This document shows, in pieces, positions 1-8,992 of a DNA stretch of 64,000 bases. The stretch's first letter is position 1. Each line of letters begins with the position of its first letter. Source of the DNA: UBA987 sp002292105 (GTDB lineage: Bacteria; Bacteroidota; Bacteroidia; NS11-12g; UBA9320). The stretch covers positions 2,542,001-2,606,000 of the forward strand of contig OX044357.1 in NCBI GenBank assembly GCA_943846675.1, in the 5' to 3' direction. Under the pieces are notes generated by a model. The model did no database searches. It was given only the letters and a program-made list of their open reading frames with translations, and was not told where the DNA came from. The translations under genes and the position numbers were made by a program.

Positions 1-284
1 AAAGCCATTCCCATCATACCTGACTCCGAGTTTTGGTAAACGTCATTCGACAAATCAAGAATGACATCTTGGTCTCCAGTTTCAACGTTTATTCGACTGA
101 CTCGCCCGTAGCGCTCAGTCATCCAAATATGGTCGTCTGAACCCCAAAGAATTTCCCATGGGATGTCTAACGAATCTGCTACAACGCGCGATGTTAAGGT
201 TGTCGAATCTAGCACATGACTGCCTTGCGCATGCGCACTCAATGCAATTCCAATTGTCAAAAACAGGGTAAATAGTCTTTTCAT
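1..284 (-). CDS. PQQ-dependent sugar dehydrogenase (GSDH family), 5' part only
   Basis: This is the first 94 codons of a gene running off the left edge. I translated it by hand from the ATG at 284. It begins with a signal peptide (MKRLFTLFLTIGIALSAHAQ), so the product is exported. The mature start reads LDIPWEILWGSDDHIWMTERYGRVSRIN, followed by SGMMGMA. That is the first blade of soluble glucose/sorbosone dehydrogenases, where the 'PW' and 'TER.G.v' motifs line the PQQ end of the beta-propeller. The family oxidises sugars in the periplasm or outside the cell; substrate and catalytic residues are outside the window. Nothing upstream on this strand suggests an operon. Confidence 0.75.
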   Translation of the reverse strand, partial: MKRLFTLFLTIGIALSAHAQGSHVLDSTTLTSRVVADSLDIPWEILWGSDDHIWMTERYGRVSRINVETGDQDVILDLSNDVYQNSESGMMGMA

Positions 285-418
285 GTCTATCTATCTAAAA
301 GAATATGGGAACTTAATGGTTTTGGTTTGAGAATTCAATGCTTCAGCGATTTATGACAGAATATTAATAGAACGCCTTTGAGACTGCTTAGTATTGCTGT
401 TTTCTTGAGAATTGGGTT

Positions 419-940
419 ATGCCTTTTGTCTCCGGGTCCCTGAGGCTTATCAGTCCGCCAGTAGTCGGACAGGCTCTATAACCGATTTTCATTTTTGAGA
501 CCAAAAACGAAACAAAAAGTCTCCCCAAAAATATGCTCCCTAACACACCGGCCAGCGCGTCCCCCGCATTTTTGGTGGGCCATGGCTCATTGATTCGTGC
601 ATGATTGAAGATGACCTTTGAAGTTTTCTGTAGAAATCGAGGAAGGCTTTTGTGTGTTGGCCTTGCGCTAAGCAGGCAGGAAAGCGAAGCGGCTTTGGCT
701 GAGGGAAAGAAAAGCCTTTCGTAGATTTCAAAGAAAACTTCTGAAGTCTTGATTTTTCGGCCAGTGGGCGGACACGTTTGTTTCGTTTTTTTATCAAGAA
801 AAAAATGAAAGCCGGGTTGTAGGGGTGGCAACCCCTTAGAGAGCAACAAATGAACTCCAAGTTTATAGGGCGGAAGCCCTAAGCGAACATCCATCAAGGA
901 AAAAAAAGAAATCCCGTTTTAGGGCGCAAGCCCTAAGACA
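419..940. repeat. Interspersed intergenic repeat, copy R1 (inverted-arm element)
   Basis: The 764 bases between the sugar dehydrogenase and the VTC gene hold no convincing gene. They hold copy R1 of a repeat. Its best conserved block, 477-578, matches 4548-4649 in the same orientation with only 3 mismatches in 102 bases by my count. A left arm (about 474-520, with AACGAAACAAAAAG) is roughly the reverse complement of a right arm (about 775-823, with TTGTTTCGTTTTTTTATC), so the element could fold on itself. Small GC hairpins follow the right arm: GGGGtggcaaCCCC near 821, AGGGCggaaGCCCT near 867 and AGGGCgcaaGCCCT near 921. ORFs through it translate the arms and are not credible genes. Confidence 0.75.
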
Positions 941-1048
941 CCACTAGTGGGATAAAAAAATTTAACAATTTGGGAATGTATACATAACCTTGCTTGTCCA
1001 ACGTTAAATAGGAATAAAATACCCAAATTGACAAACGCAGACCTCCAT

Positions 1049-1759
1049 ATGTTTTCACCAATATCTTTATCCGAAATGGATGAGGTAAAGCTCATGAAAC
1101 GCATGGACACCAAGTTTGTAGTCAACTTTAATCTAGTCCCTGAAATACTTGCGAGCATCGCTGGGGATTACCGCATATTGGAGATTGACAACAATCGCTT
1201 AATGACTTACGATTCGAAGTACTACGACACAGATGATTTGTCATTTTACCATAACCACCATAACAAAAGAACCAATCGAATAAAAATTCGTAAGCGCAAT
1301 TATGTCGAATCAGGTATAACATTTCTGGAAATAAAACGAAAAGACAATAAAGGAATTACACACAAATCTCGAATTCCAATTAACAATTTCAATACTGCCT
1401 TATCCGCTGAAGGACAGGATTTTATAACTGAAACAGTCCAAAAACCGCTCGACATAAATATGTCGATTTCAAATCGGTTTAATCGTATAACGCTGGTTAG
1501 CAATAATGCTGTTGAGCGTGTAACGATGGATTTTAACCTTGGTTTTAATGGAACTGTCATGAACCAAAATCTAGTCATTATTGAACTCAAACAAGAAAAA
1601 CTAGACCGGACGTCAAAGTTATTTCAAGCACTGAAGCAAAGACAAGTGCACCCATATTCGATTAGTAAATACTGCATGGGGATGGCCACTACAAAGCCTC
1701 AGCTGAAACAGAATTATTTTAAGCATAAGATTATTACAATTAACAAAAAAACAGCCTAA
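1049..1759 (+). CDS. VTC-domain protein (polyphosphate polymerase family)
   Basis: 236 residues matching the VTC domain, the catalytic fold of yeast Vtc4 polyphosphate polymerase (a tunnel-shaped triphosphate-tunnel enzyme). Visible features are the N-terminal LMKRMDTKFVV segment, the basic strand NRIKIRKRNY, FLEIKRKDNKG, the acidic strand LVIIELKQE, and the C-terminal SISKYCMG with its lysine. These are the alternating basic and acidic strands that hold phosphate chains and metal in the family. I chose the ATG at 1049 because homologues start close to this motif; a TTG at 1028 would add seven residues. It overlaps the DUF4956 gene by one base (TAATG). Whether the bacterial protein makes polyphosphate or acts on another polymer is unknown. 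Confidence 0.85.
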   Translation: MFSPISLSEMDEVKLMKRMDTKFVVNFNLVPEILASIAGDYRILEIDNNRLMTYDSKYYDTDDLSFYHNHHNKRTNRIKIRKRNYVESGITFLEIKRKDNKGITHKSRIPINNFNTALSAEGQDFITETVQKPLDINMSISNRFNRITLVSNNAVERVTMDFNLGFNGTVMNQNLVIIELKQEKLDRTSKLFQALKQRQVHPYSISKYCMGMATTKPQLKQNYFKHKIITINKKTA

Positions 1760-2361
1760 TGGAAGACATTCTAAACATCCCATTGTTCGACGACGACTTT
1801 TACAAAATGACGTTCCGATTTTTCATGAACATCGGCTTTTTATCTTTAATCATAAACTGGCTTTATTATTCTAAAACCAAAAGAAGAGACTACCTCTTCA
1901 CGTATTACATGATTGGCATCATTGTCTTTTTCTTGTGTTTTACGCTTAAAAAATACGAGCTAGATATTGGGATGGCTCTGGGTTTGTTTGCCATTTTTGG
2001 TATCATTCGTTACCGGACGGATGCCATCGCCATTAAAGAGATGACCTATTTGTTTGTGGTGATTGGGGTTTCAGTAATGAACTCTTTGGCAAATCAAAAA
2101 ATGAGTTTTGCCGAAATCATCACAGCTAACGTGCTCATTGTAACCGCTCTTTTCTTTATGGAAAAGTTATGGTTATCAAAAACGAAGCTTTCGAAGAACA
2201 TCCAATACGAAAAGATTGAAAATATTAAGCCAGAGAATTACGACGCTTTGAAAGCTGATTTAGAAGACCGACTAGGTCTTACACTCGACAGCATTACAAT
2301 TGGCAATGTCGATTTTTTGAAGGATTCTGCAACCATAACTGTTACGTACTCAAATGACTAA
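1759..2361 (+). CDS. DUF4956 membrane protein
   Basis: 200 residues with about five predicted membrane segments (near 14-32, 41-60, 66-84, 92-110 and 116-138). The conserved central helix is LGLFAIFGIIRYRTDAIAIKEMTYLF, characteristic of DUF4956, and a soluble tail of about 60 residues follows. The start is fused to the VTC stop (TAATG) and the end overlaps DUF2490 by eight bases, so these genes should be translated together. DUF4956 proteins commonly sit beside VTC-domain genes, which suggests a membrane partner that could anchor the enzyme or pass its product across the inner membrane. That role is inference; no activity is known to me. Confidence 0.85.
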   Translation: MEDILNIPLFDDDFYKMTFRFFMNIGFLSLIINWLYYSKTKRRDYLFTYYMIGIIVFFLCFTLKKYELDIGMALGLFAIFGIIRYRTDAIAIKEMTYLFVVIGVSVMNSLANQKMSFAEIITANVLIVTALFFMEKLWLSKTKLSKNIQYEKIENIKPENYDALKADLEDRLGLTLDSITIGNVDFLKDSATITVTYSND

Positions 2362-3079
2362 ACATCTTAAGAATTTATTCGCATGTATGATTCTGCTGAG
2401 CATAGGATTGCCCCTGGCTATAGCACAATCAGGAACGTATTACACCGTGCAAGATTTCCAATTTTGGTCGGCTGTAGAACTAAAATATAAAGCAAGCAAG
2501 AAGCTAAGTTTAACACTCGAACAACAATTACGTTTAAGAGATGATGCGAGCAACGTTGACATCTACTTCACAGAACTAGGATTAGGATACAAAATTGATA
2601 AACACTTTGGTTTGGGATTAAACGGACGGTTTATCCGCGACAACGATGATCAAGGCAAAATTCAGGGCTATGAAAATCACTTTAGATGGAATATTGATGG
2701 GAGTTACAAACACGACATCAAAAGACTTGATCTTAAATACCGTCTTCGTTTTCAATCGAAAAATGAAATGGGCTTAGCAGCCGATCAGCAAGAGCCAGCA
2801 ACAAGCACAGCACGACTAAAAGTTGGTGCAGACTATAATTTCAAAAGTTGGAAATTAGATCCAGAGTTCTCAACTGAAATATTCGACCAACTCGGCTCTG
2901 ACGACCAATTTGACAAAATACGTTTCACCTTGGGTACAACCTATCAAACCAAGTCTTATGGCGACTTTAGCGCATTTTTTAGAATGGAAAAAGAGCTTAA
3001 AAGTTTATATCCCAAGACGACCAATATTGTTGGGTTCAAATACAGATACACCTTAAAGCGGAAGAAAAATGAAAAATAA
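2354..3079 (+). CDS. DUF2490 outer-membrane beta-barrel protein
   Basis: 241 residues. A signal peptide (about 1-25, ending LAIAQ) precedes DFQFWSAVELKYKASKKLSLTLEQQLRLRDDASNVD, typical of DUF2490. Alternating amphipathic strands run to the C-terminus, as in a small outer-membrane barrel. It overlaps the genes on both sides (8 bases upstream, 11 downstream), placing it in the VTC-DUF4956-DUF2490-CotH operon. It gives the operon an outer-membrane component to go with its cytoplasmic enzyme, inner-membrane protein and lipoprotein kinase. The specific role is unknown. Confidence 0.8.
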   Translation: MTKHLKNLFACMILLSIGLPLAIAQSGTYYTVQDFQFWSAVELKYKASKKLSLTLEQQLRLRDDASNVDIYFTELGLGYKIDKHFGLGLNGRFIRDNDDQGKIQGYENHFRWNIDGSYKHDIKRLDLKYRLRFQSKNEMGLAADQQEPATSTARLKVGADYNFKSWKLDPEFSTEIFDQLGSDDQFDKIRFTLGTTYQTKSYGDFSAFFRMEKELKSLYPKTTNIVGFKYRYTLKRKKNEK

Positions 3080-4406
3080 GTCAATACTACTTTTCAACGC
3101 CATAGCAATGGTATGCACCATATCGTCCTGCAAAAAGGTTGTTTTTGTGCCGAGCGCAACATCGGGCAGTGGCATTGCTAGCCACGATAATGGATTTGAC
3201 GCCAATTATGATATTGTTTTTGACGACTCCAAGGTGCATCGAATAGACTTTGTTCTTACCGCCGACGAGTGGTCAGACATGCAGGCGGACTTGGCTGATA
3301 AAACCAGTGGTGGCGGAGGGCCAGGCGGAACATTTTCAAGTGAAAATCCTGAATACTTCCCTTGTGATGTGCATTACAATGATTTAACATGGGAAAATGT
3401 CGGGATACGTTATAAAGGAAATTCTTCATTACGAGCTAGAAGCGGCAAACTCCCTTTACGTTTGGATTTTGACGAATTCGAAGATGACTATCCAGAAATC
3501 TTAAACCAACGTTTCTACGGATTCAAAGAGCTTTCAATGAGTAGCAATTACAATGATGCGGCATTGATGAGAGAGAAATCTGCAGATGATTTGTTTCGCG
3601 ACTTCGGAGTACCAGCTGTGCATACAGCGTTTTATGAAGTGTACATCGATAACGGTAATGGAAATGGCCCTGAATACTACGGGGTATACACCATGTGTGA
3701 GGTTGTTTTTGACACGTACTTAAAATCAGAATTTGGTAGCAAATCGGGTAACTGTTACAAGCCCGAAAACGATGGTGCTCAGTTTGATCAAAGTGGTTTC
3801 AACCTTGAAGACTTTGCTTTAAAAACCAACGAAGAGATTGGAGACAAAAGCGACATTCAGCAAATGTTCGATTACTTACACGCTTCAACTCGGACGAGTG
3901 ATGTTACCAAATGGAAAAGTGACTTAGAATCGGTTTTTGACGTTGATGGTTTTCTTAAATATTTGGCAGTAAACAACACCATTCAAAACTGGGACACCTA
4001 TGGTAGAATGTCTCACAACTACTATCTCTATAATGACCCTGCTGATAATTTGATTAAATGGATTGTATGGGATAATAATGAAGCTTTTGAAGAAGGCAAG
4101 ATGGGTGGGGCCGTTTCATTTGGTATGACGGAAATCGGTACCGATTGGCCTTTGATTAATTACATCATCGCTGACGCAGGCTATTTAGCTACTTATAAAT
4201 CGTACATCAAATCGTTTATTGAAACGTCTTTTGAAACAACGCGTATGAGTGGTATTTATAGCGACCAAAAATCATTGCTTAGTGCATCTGCGAATGCTGA
4301 ACGATCAGGGTACTCCTATGTAAATGGGCAGTTTAGTTCTGCGGTGTCGACGCTGAAGTCTCATAATGTGACAAGGGTTGCGGCGGCGCAGGATTACATT
4401 GATTAG
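3069..4406 (+). CDS. CotH kinase family lipoprotein
   Basis: 445 residues. The N-terminus is a lipoprotein signal (lipobox TISSC, Cys at about residue 21), so the protein is probably membrane-anchored outside the cytoplasm. The CotH core follows: HRIDFVLTADEWSDM, the GIRYKGNSSLRARSGKLPLRLDFDEF segment, FKELSMSSNYNDAALMREKSADDLFRDFGV, YYGVYTMCEVVFDTYL, and WIVWDNNEAF near the C-terminal lobe. CotH proteins of Bacillus spores are atypical protein kinases with this layout. A Gly-rich linker (TSGGGGPGGTF) lies near residues 78-88. The start overlaps DUF2490 by 11 bases and this is the last operon gene. The substrate is unknown; a surface protein or polymer is the natural guess. Confidence 0.85.
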   Translation: MKNKSILLFNAIAMVCTISSCKKVVFVPSATSGSGIASHDNGFDANYDIVFDDSKVHRIDFVLTADEWSDMQADLADKTSGGGGPGGTFSSENPEYFPCDVHYNDLTWENVGIRYKGNSSLRARSGKLPLRLDFDEFEDDYPEILNQRFYGFKELSMSSNYNDAALMREKSADDLFRDFGVPAVHTAFYEVYIDNGNGNGPEYYGVYTMCEVVFDTYLKSEFGSKSGNCYKPENDGAQFDQSGFNLEDFALKTNEEIGDKSDIQQMFDYLHASTRTSDVTKWKSDLESVFDVDGFLKYLAVNNTIQNWDTYGRMSHNYYLYNDPADNLIKWIVWDNNEAFEEGKMGGAVSFGMTEIGTDWPLINYIIADAGYLATYKSYIKSFIETSFETTRMSGIYSDQKSLLSASANAERSGYSYVNGQFSSAVSTLKSHNVTRVAAAQDYID

Positions 4407-4435
4407 TTTTCTTAAGAGATCAGATTTTCAATTGT

Positions 4436-4960
4436 CTAGGATTAGGGGTTGTTAATTCGCTGGTGGGCGGACGGGTACTAGGACCTGTCTTTTCCTGACG
4501 TCGCTTAGGCTTATCAGCCTTCTCTTCGTCCATTAGGCTTATCAGCCTATAACCGATTTTCATTTTTGAGACCAAAAACGAAACAAAAAGTCTTACCAAA
4601 AATATGCTCCCTAACACACTGGCCAGCGCGTCCCCCGCATTTTTGGTGGTCCAACGCTCTTGTTCAGCGTCAGGTAAATATAACAGCGATACGAAGTGCG
4701 AGTGGCCAAAAATAATCGGCGACGTGCGAAGGCGGGTTTTGGTGGCCTAGATGAGGTGGAGGGTTGAGCGTACCAAAACGAAGGGCTTATTATTTTTAAG
4801 GCTTTTCTTGTTTCGTTCTTTTTGCCTAAAAAGAATGAAATCGGGTTATAGGGCAGACGCCCTAAGCAATGAAAGACTTTGTCGAATTCAAGGAAAAAAT
4901 GAAAGCCGGGTTATAGGGGTGCTAACCCCTAAGCGAAAAAAATAAAACACGCCACCCGCA
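4436..4960. repeat. Interspersed intergenic repeat, copy R2
   Basis: This is the second copy of the element at 419-940, in the same orientation, filling the 566 bases between CotH and thyA. The core 4548-4649 is nearly identical to 477-578. The right arm (about 4803-4858) again carries TTGTTTCGTTCTTTTTGCC and the 'GGGTTATAGGG' end. Small hairpins are AGGCttatcaGCCT at about 4506 and again at 4535, AGGGCagacGCCCT near 4848 and GGGGtgctaaCCCC near 4916. The spacer between the arms differs from R1, so arms and core are conserved while the middle is not. R1 and R2 bracket the VTC-CotH operon. Confidence 0.75.
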
Positions 4961-4972
4961 GGCGTAAAAGAA

Positions 4973-5767
4973 CTACACTGCCACCGCCCCTTTTATAAGT
5001 GGATGCGGGTCATAACCAACAAGTTCAAAGTCCTTAAAATCAAAATCAAAAAGATCTTTGATGTCTTTATTCATGTTCATCGTAGGATAAGGACGGGCGT
5101 CCCTACTTAACTGTAATTCTACTTGTTCAAAGTGATTTGAGTAAATATGAGCGTCTCCAAACGTATGTACATATTCACCTAACTCAAGTCCAGTTACTTG
5201 CGCAATCATCATGGTCAATAGCGCATAAGAGGCAATATTAAAGGGCACTCCCAAAAACAAATCGGCACTGCGTTGATACAACTGACAACTCAGTTTCCCA
5301 TCAGCTGCGTAAAACTGAAACATACAGTGACACGGGCTTAAAGCCATTTTAGACAAGTCCCCAACATTCCATGCATTTACGATAATTCGCCTACTATCTG
5401 GATTGTTTTCTAGCAAATCTAGAACCTGCTTAACTTGATCAATAACTTGCCCATCAGGGGTTTCCCAACTACGCCACTGCTTACCATAAACTGGGCCAAG
5501 GTCCCCATTTTCGTCTGCCCATTCATTCCAAATACGCACACCGTTGTCTGTAAGGTATTTGATATTCGTATCGCCCTTTAAAAACCAAAGCAACTCATAT
5601 ATGATTGACTTCAGATGCACCTTTTTAGTGGTGATCATCGGAAAGCCCTCATTTAAGTCAAATCGGAGTTGGCCACCAAACACACTGCGGGTGCCTGTTC
5701 CCGTTCGATCACTTTTATCAGTTCCGTTCTCGAATACGTGTCTTAAAAAATCCTCATATTGTGTCAT
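4973..5767 (-). CDS. thyA: Thymidylate synthase
   Basis: 264 residues, exactly the length of the E. coli enzyme when started at the ATG at 5767 (a TTG six bases upstream is possible). It methylates dUMP to dTMP with methylene-tetrahydrofolate in the cytoplasm. Visible motifs are DRTGTGTRSVFGGQLRFDL (folate/phosphate loop), ELLWFLKGDTN, the catalytic cysteine in SPCHC (Cys146, as in E. coli), LYQRSADLFLGVPFNIASYA and HIYSNH. The C-terminus KGAVAV matches the flexible closing tail. It stands alone, divergent from the PDH E2 gene, with 126 bases between the starts. No dihydrofolate reductase gene, the usual neighbour, lies in the window. Confidence 0.97.
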   Translation of the reverse strand: MTQYEDFLRHVFENGTDKSDRTGTGTRSVFGGQLRFDLNEGFPMITTKKVHLKSIIYELLWFLKGDTNIKYLTDNGVRIWNEWADENGDLGPVYGKQWRSWETPDGQVIDQVKQVLDLLENNPDSRRIIVNAWNVGDLSKMALSPCHCMFQFYAADGKLSCQLYQRSADLFLGVPFNIASYALLTMMIAQVTGLELGEYVHTFGDAHIYSNHFEQVELQLSRDARPYPTMNMNKDIKDLFDFDFKDFELVGYDPHPLIKGAVAV

Positions 5768-5866
5768 AGGCAATTTGTTTCAACGCCTGAACATTCGGGC
5801 ATTTTGATTGTTCAAATTAAGCGAACATAAGGCGGTTGTTTTCAACAATATTTAAACCTTATATAT

Positions 5867-5874
5867 TAGTTTTG
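5867..5874 (+). promoter_or_regulatory. Bacteroidota-type -7 promoter element for PDH E2
   Basis: TAGTTTTG fits the Bacteroidota -7 consensus TAnnTTTG. It lies 20 bases before the ATG at 5894, predicting a very short leader. I see no clean TTTG at the -33 position. Confidence 0.55.
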
Positions 5875-5893
5875 CACTTTGTAAAAAGAGAAT

Positions 5894-7114
5894 ATGGCTG
5901 TAGCAATTAAGTTACCTAAGATGAGTGACACCATGGAAGAGGGTGTAATCGTATCGTGGCAAGTAAAAGTAGGCGACGAAATTAAGTCTGGGGATATCCT
6001 TGCAGAGGTTGAAACCGACAAGGCTACAATGGACTTGGACAACTACGAAAAAGGTACTGTTCTGCATCTAAATGCAGAAGAAGGCGATACTATTCCTATT
6101 GACAGTGTTATTGCCATTGTTGGCACAAAAGGTGAAGATTTCGCTGATTTACTAACCGCTGCCCCAGCCGTAAAAGAAGACGCTCCTGCTGAAGAAGAAG
6201 TTAAGACTCCTGAAGCACCAACAGCTCAACCAGCAGCTCCAATTGCTGCGCCTGTTGTGTCTTCGCCTTCAACTTCCAACGGTCGTGTATTAGCGTCTCC
6301 TTTAGCCAAAAAAATGGCAGCAGATAAAGGCCTTGACATTAACCAAATTAGTGGTTCAGGTGAAGGTGGACGCGTTGTAAAAAAAGACATTGAAAACTTT
6401 ACGCCAAGTGTTGGATCTACGGTTACTGGAGTTGAATCCTTTACCACGGTTCCTGTTTCGCAAATGCGTAAAACAATTGCAAGACGCTTAGGTGAAAGTA
6501 AGTTTACCGCGCCGCATTTCTACTTAACAATGGAAATCCGAATGGATAACGCCATTGCGGCTAGAAAGCAAATGAATGAATACTCAGAGGTTAAAATCTC
6601 TATGAATGACGTAATTGTTAAAGCCGCATCCATTGCTTTACAACGTCATCCAAAAATAAACGCAGCATGGATGGGTGACCATATCCGCATGAACAACCAT
6701 ATCCACGTTGGGGTTGCTATGGCTGTTGACGAAGGGTTATTGGTACCTGTTGTCCGCTTTGCTGATTCAAAATCATTGTCTCAAATTTCGACTGAGGTAA
6801 AAGCTTACTCGGTAAAAGCCAAAGACAAAAAACTACAACCAAGCGATTGGGAAGGAAACACATTCACCATTTCTAACTTGGGTATGTTTGGCATTGAAGA
6901 ATTCACTGCCATCATCAATTCTCCAGATGCTTGTATCATGGCAGTTGGAGCAGCAAAAGAAACGGTTGTTGTTGACAATGGCGAAATGAAAGTAGGTAAC
7001 GTAATGAAGGTTACTTTATCATGCGACCACCGTGTTGTTGACGGCGTTGTAGGCTCTCAATTCTTGCAAACGTTTAAAGCGTTGATGGAGAATCCGGTGA
7101 AGTTACTTGTGTAG
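5894..7114 (+). CDS. pdhC: Dihydrolipoamide acetyltransferase (E2) of pyruvate dehydrogenase
   Basis: 406 residues. It transfers the acetyl group from lipoyl-lysine to CoA in the pyruvate dehydrogenase complex. In order: one lipoyl domain (1-80) with the lipoylation site ETDKATMDL (Lys43); an Ala/Pro-rich linker (about 88-128); the peripheral-subunit-binding domain (131-169, RVLASPLAKKMAADKGL...GGRVVKKDI); and the catalytic domain from about 180, ending in DHRVVDG (His379, Asp383). The opening lines (KMSDTMEEGVIVSW) are typical of pyruvate rather than 2-oxoglutarate E2s. Many flavobacterial E2s carry two lipoyl domains; this one has one. E1 and E3 genes are not adjacent. Confidence 0.93.
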   Translation: MAVAIKLPKMSDTMEEGVIVSWQVKVGDEIKSGDILAEVETDKATMDLDNYEKGTVLHLNAEEGDTIPIDSVIAIVGTKGEDFADLLTAAPAVKEDAPAEEEVKTPEAPTAQPAAPIAAPVVSSPSTSNGRVLASPLAKKMAADKGLDINQISGSGEGGRVVKKDIENFTPSVGSTVTGVESFTTVPVSQMRKTIARRLGESKFTAPHFYLTMEIRMDNAIAARKQMNEYSEVKISMNDVIVKAASIALQRHPKINAAWMGDHIRMNNHIHVGVAMAVDEGLLVPVVRFADSKSLSQISTEVKAYSVKAKDKKLQPSDWEGNTFTISNLGMFGIEEFTAIINSPDACIMAVGAAKETVVVDNGEMKVGNVMKVTLSCDHRVVDGVVGSQFLQTFKALMENPVKLLV

Positions 7115-7125
7115 GCGATAGCTGC

Positions 7126-7166
7126 TAGCTGTTAGCTGTTAGCTGTTAGCTGTTAGCTGTTAGCTA
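7126..7166. repeat. Heptamer minisatellite (TAGCTGT)n
   Basis: Nearly six perfect copies of TAGCTGT start 12 bases after the PDH E2 stop. The remaining 396-base gap (7115-7510) between the convergent E2 and lipoprotein genes has no credible gene. It also holds a GCCAATA-like motif near 7432-7453 related to the array at 46264-46305. The run could form overlapping AGCT-containing hairpins, but there is no clear terminator. Confidence 0.8.
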
Positions 7167-7510
7167 AAATCTCATTCTCAAATTCAAACATAAACTAATT
7201 GTATTTAGAGGGGCGGGTCATTAGACAAAACATTTCATATTCCTTTTCGCCTCCGCCCTTTACCCTCAACCTCCATTCAACCAATGCCTAGGTTGGTTAT
7301 TCCTGCATATTTGGCGTTATGTTGTTTAACAGCTACGCTGTTAGTCTTCTCAGTTCATTGTTTGAAGTTTTTTTCCTTTACACTCCAACCCCAACTCGAC
7401 CTAACTTTATTTAGATGAGCGATCGCCAAGAGCCAATAGACAAAAGCCAATTCCCGAGATTCTCCTGTCGTCGAACCTGTGAATGACGCGGAGCATAATC
7501 CTTCAAACCT

Positions 7511-8629
7511 TTACCCCCTCTTGGCCCAAATCTTTGTCATAAGAGTCAAGAATAACGCTAGACCTCCAACGATACCAAAAATAAGTACAACTACGGCTAG
7601 GGTTTCTTGACCACTGCACGACAACTCGCAGGCCAATATCGCTGTTAAGTACAATATTATAGCCAGCAAAGCCAGTGCTAAAATGGTTAATAGAATGTTT
7701 AGAAGAACCTCTTCGGTCTTGGGTTTTTCAAATTCAACAATGTTACTATTTTGAGGAACGTTAGTATTGACGGTTAATACATTCGTAATACTTGCACCAA
7801 CTGAGTCTGAATTAGATTCCTGACTTGAGATATTACCGAAAGAGGTGAGAAGAGCCAATGTAATGGTTCCAAAAACTAAGTCTTGAATTTTACGTCGCAG
7901 CAGACTCGATCTAAACAATTTGAGTTTACTTTTCTTACTTGGATAGGCCAGTATGTTCAAGGCTAGAACAACTGATAATATAGCAGTAGTTTTGGCTGAA
8001 ATAACGTATCCAACGTCTGCTGCCAGCGCCCCCAATTGCAGACCTATTAATCCTAAAAATACACGAGAAGCAATCAGCATGCCTCGTGCCAACTTCTTAT
8101 TCTTCTTCGCCCATTCAACATGTTTGCGCAGTTTACCTCGACCAAGTAACATGAATAATGATATATAGCTTGTTATTGCTGCTGTACCTGCAAGGATCAA
8201 ACTATTCTTATTTTTCGAGCCATAGTTGGTTACAGTTGTTTCTTTTGTTTTGGCTCTTGGCGGATGCAGAACATCAATCTCATCAAATTTTGCTTTAGTG
8301 TCGCTTGTTCTAATTCTTTTAATTGGATGTTCCGCAGAAATAGGTTCAAGATGCTTATTAACTTGCAAAACAGGCTGGTACGTATTCTTAAGAGATTGTT
8401 GAATTGAGGTCAACTCGCTTAATCCATAAGCGGAATCTTTCCCCTTCCAAGTTGACACAATATTGTTTGGTAGCCGGCCATGAAAGGGTCTTATAGAATT
8501 TACTTTAACGTTTTGATGTTTTTTGGAACCCACCCTAATTGTAAGGTGTCCATACCTTCTTTGTGTGCAAGAACTAACAACAATACATACTAATAAAAGA
8601 ACACTGATTGATAATTGGCTTAGTTTCAT
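7511..8629 (-). CDS. Hypothetical multi-pass lipoprotein
   Basis: 372 residues I do not recognise. The N-terminus is a lipoprotein signal (LVCIVVSSC, Cys at about 21) followed by a polar region of some 120 residues. Hydrophobic stretches follow near 145-163, 188-208, 214-232 and 252-270, with a close pair at the end near 308-335 and 343-366. A short acidic segment (NVPQNSNIVEFEKPKTEEV) separates the last two groups. A lipidated N-terminus with several membrane helices behind it is unusual, and suggests an inner-membrane protein with a periplasmic N-terminal domain. It is flanked by repeat-rich gaps on both sides and has no operon partner. Confidence 0.65.
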   Translation of the reverse strand: MKLSQLSISVLLLVCIVVSSCTQRRYGHLTIRVGSKKHQNVKVNSIRPFHGRLPNNIVSTWKGKDSAYGLSELTSIQQSLKNTYQPVLQVNKHLEPISAEHPIKRIRTSDTKAKFDEIDVLHPPRAKTKETTVTNYGSKNKNSLILAGTAAITSYISLFMLLGRGKLRKHVEWAKKNKKLARGMLIASRVFLGLIGLQLGALAADVGYVISAKTTAILSVVLALNILAYPSKKSKLKLFRSSLLRRKIQDLVFGTITLALLTSFGNISSQESNSDSVGASITNVLTVNTNVPQNSNIVEFEKPKTEEVLLNILLTILALALLAIILYLTAILACELSCSGQETLAVVVLIFGIVGGLALFLTLMTKIWAKRG

Positions 8630-8992
8630 GTCTAAATTGTCTTTTGTAGATTACAATGAACCTTGTCCCTTTTGAATGGTAATGGTCATTAAGCTCAAAG
8701 GTGCTTTACTTGTGTCTCTCAAAATGATTGAATATTTCCATTCGGCAAGTTAAGTTACTTCAATCTTACTTTCTCGCTACATATTAAATCGGACTTATCA
8801 AATAATGCCAATTACACCCTTGTACATGAGTTAATTTACAAATACCGATAATTAGCAGGCCGCATTTGTTCTAAATTAGTTAAAACAGTTAATTACTGTA
8901 TTGATTTAGTCGTGGTTTCGTTGGATACTGTTTCCGTGTAAACAGGAATCAGCTGCGCTCCGAATGAATTACTGAACAGCTCCAACTAGGCT

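Noticed and set aside
388..897. A 169-codon frame on the minus strand in repeat R1, with a similar peptide (LFVSFLVSKMKIGYR) in R2 at 4420-4617
   Set aside because: The shared peptide comes from the repeat arm itself. The frames end at different points, have no start context, and the text is low-quality; the DNA, not the protein, is what is conserved.
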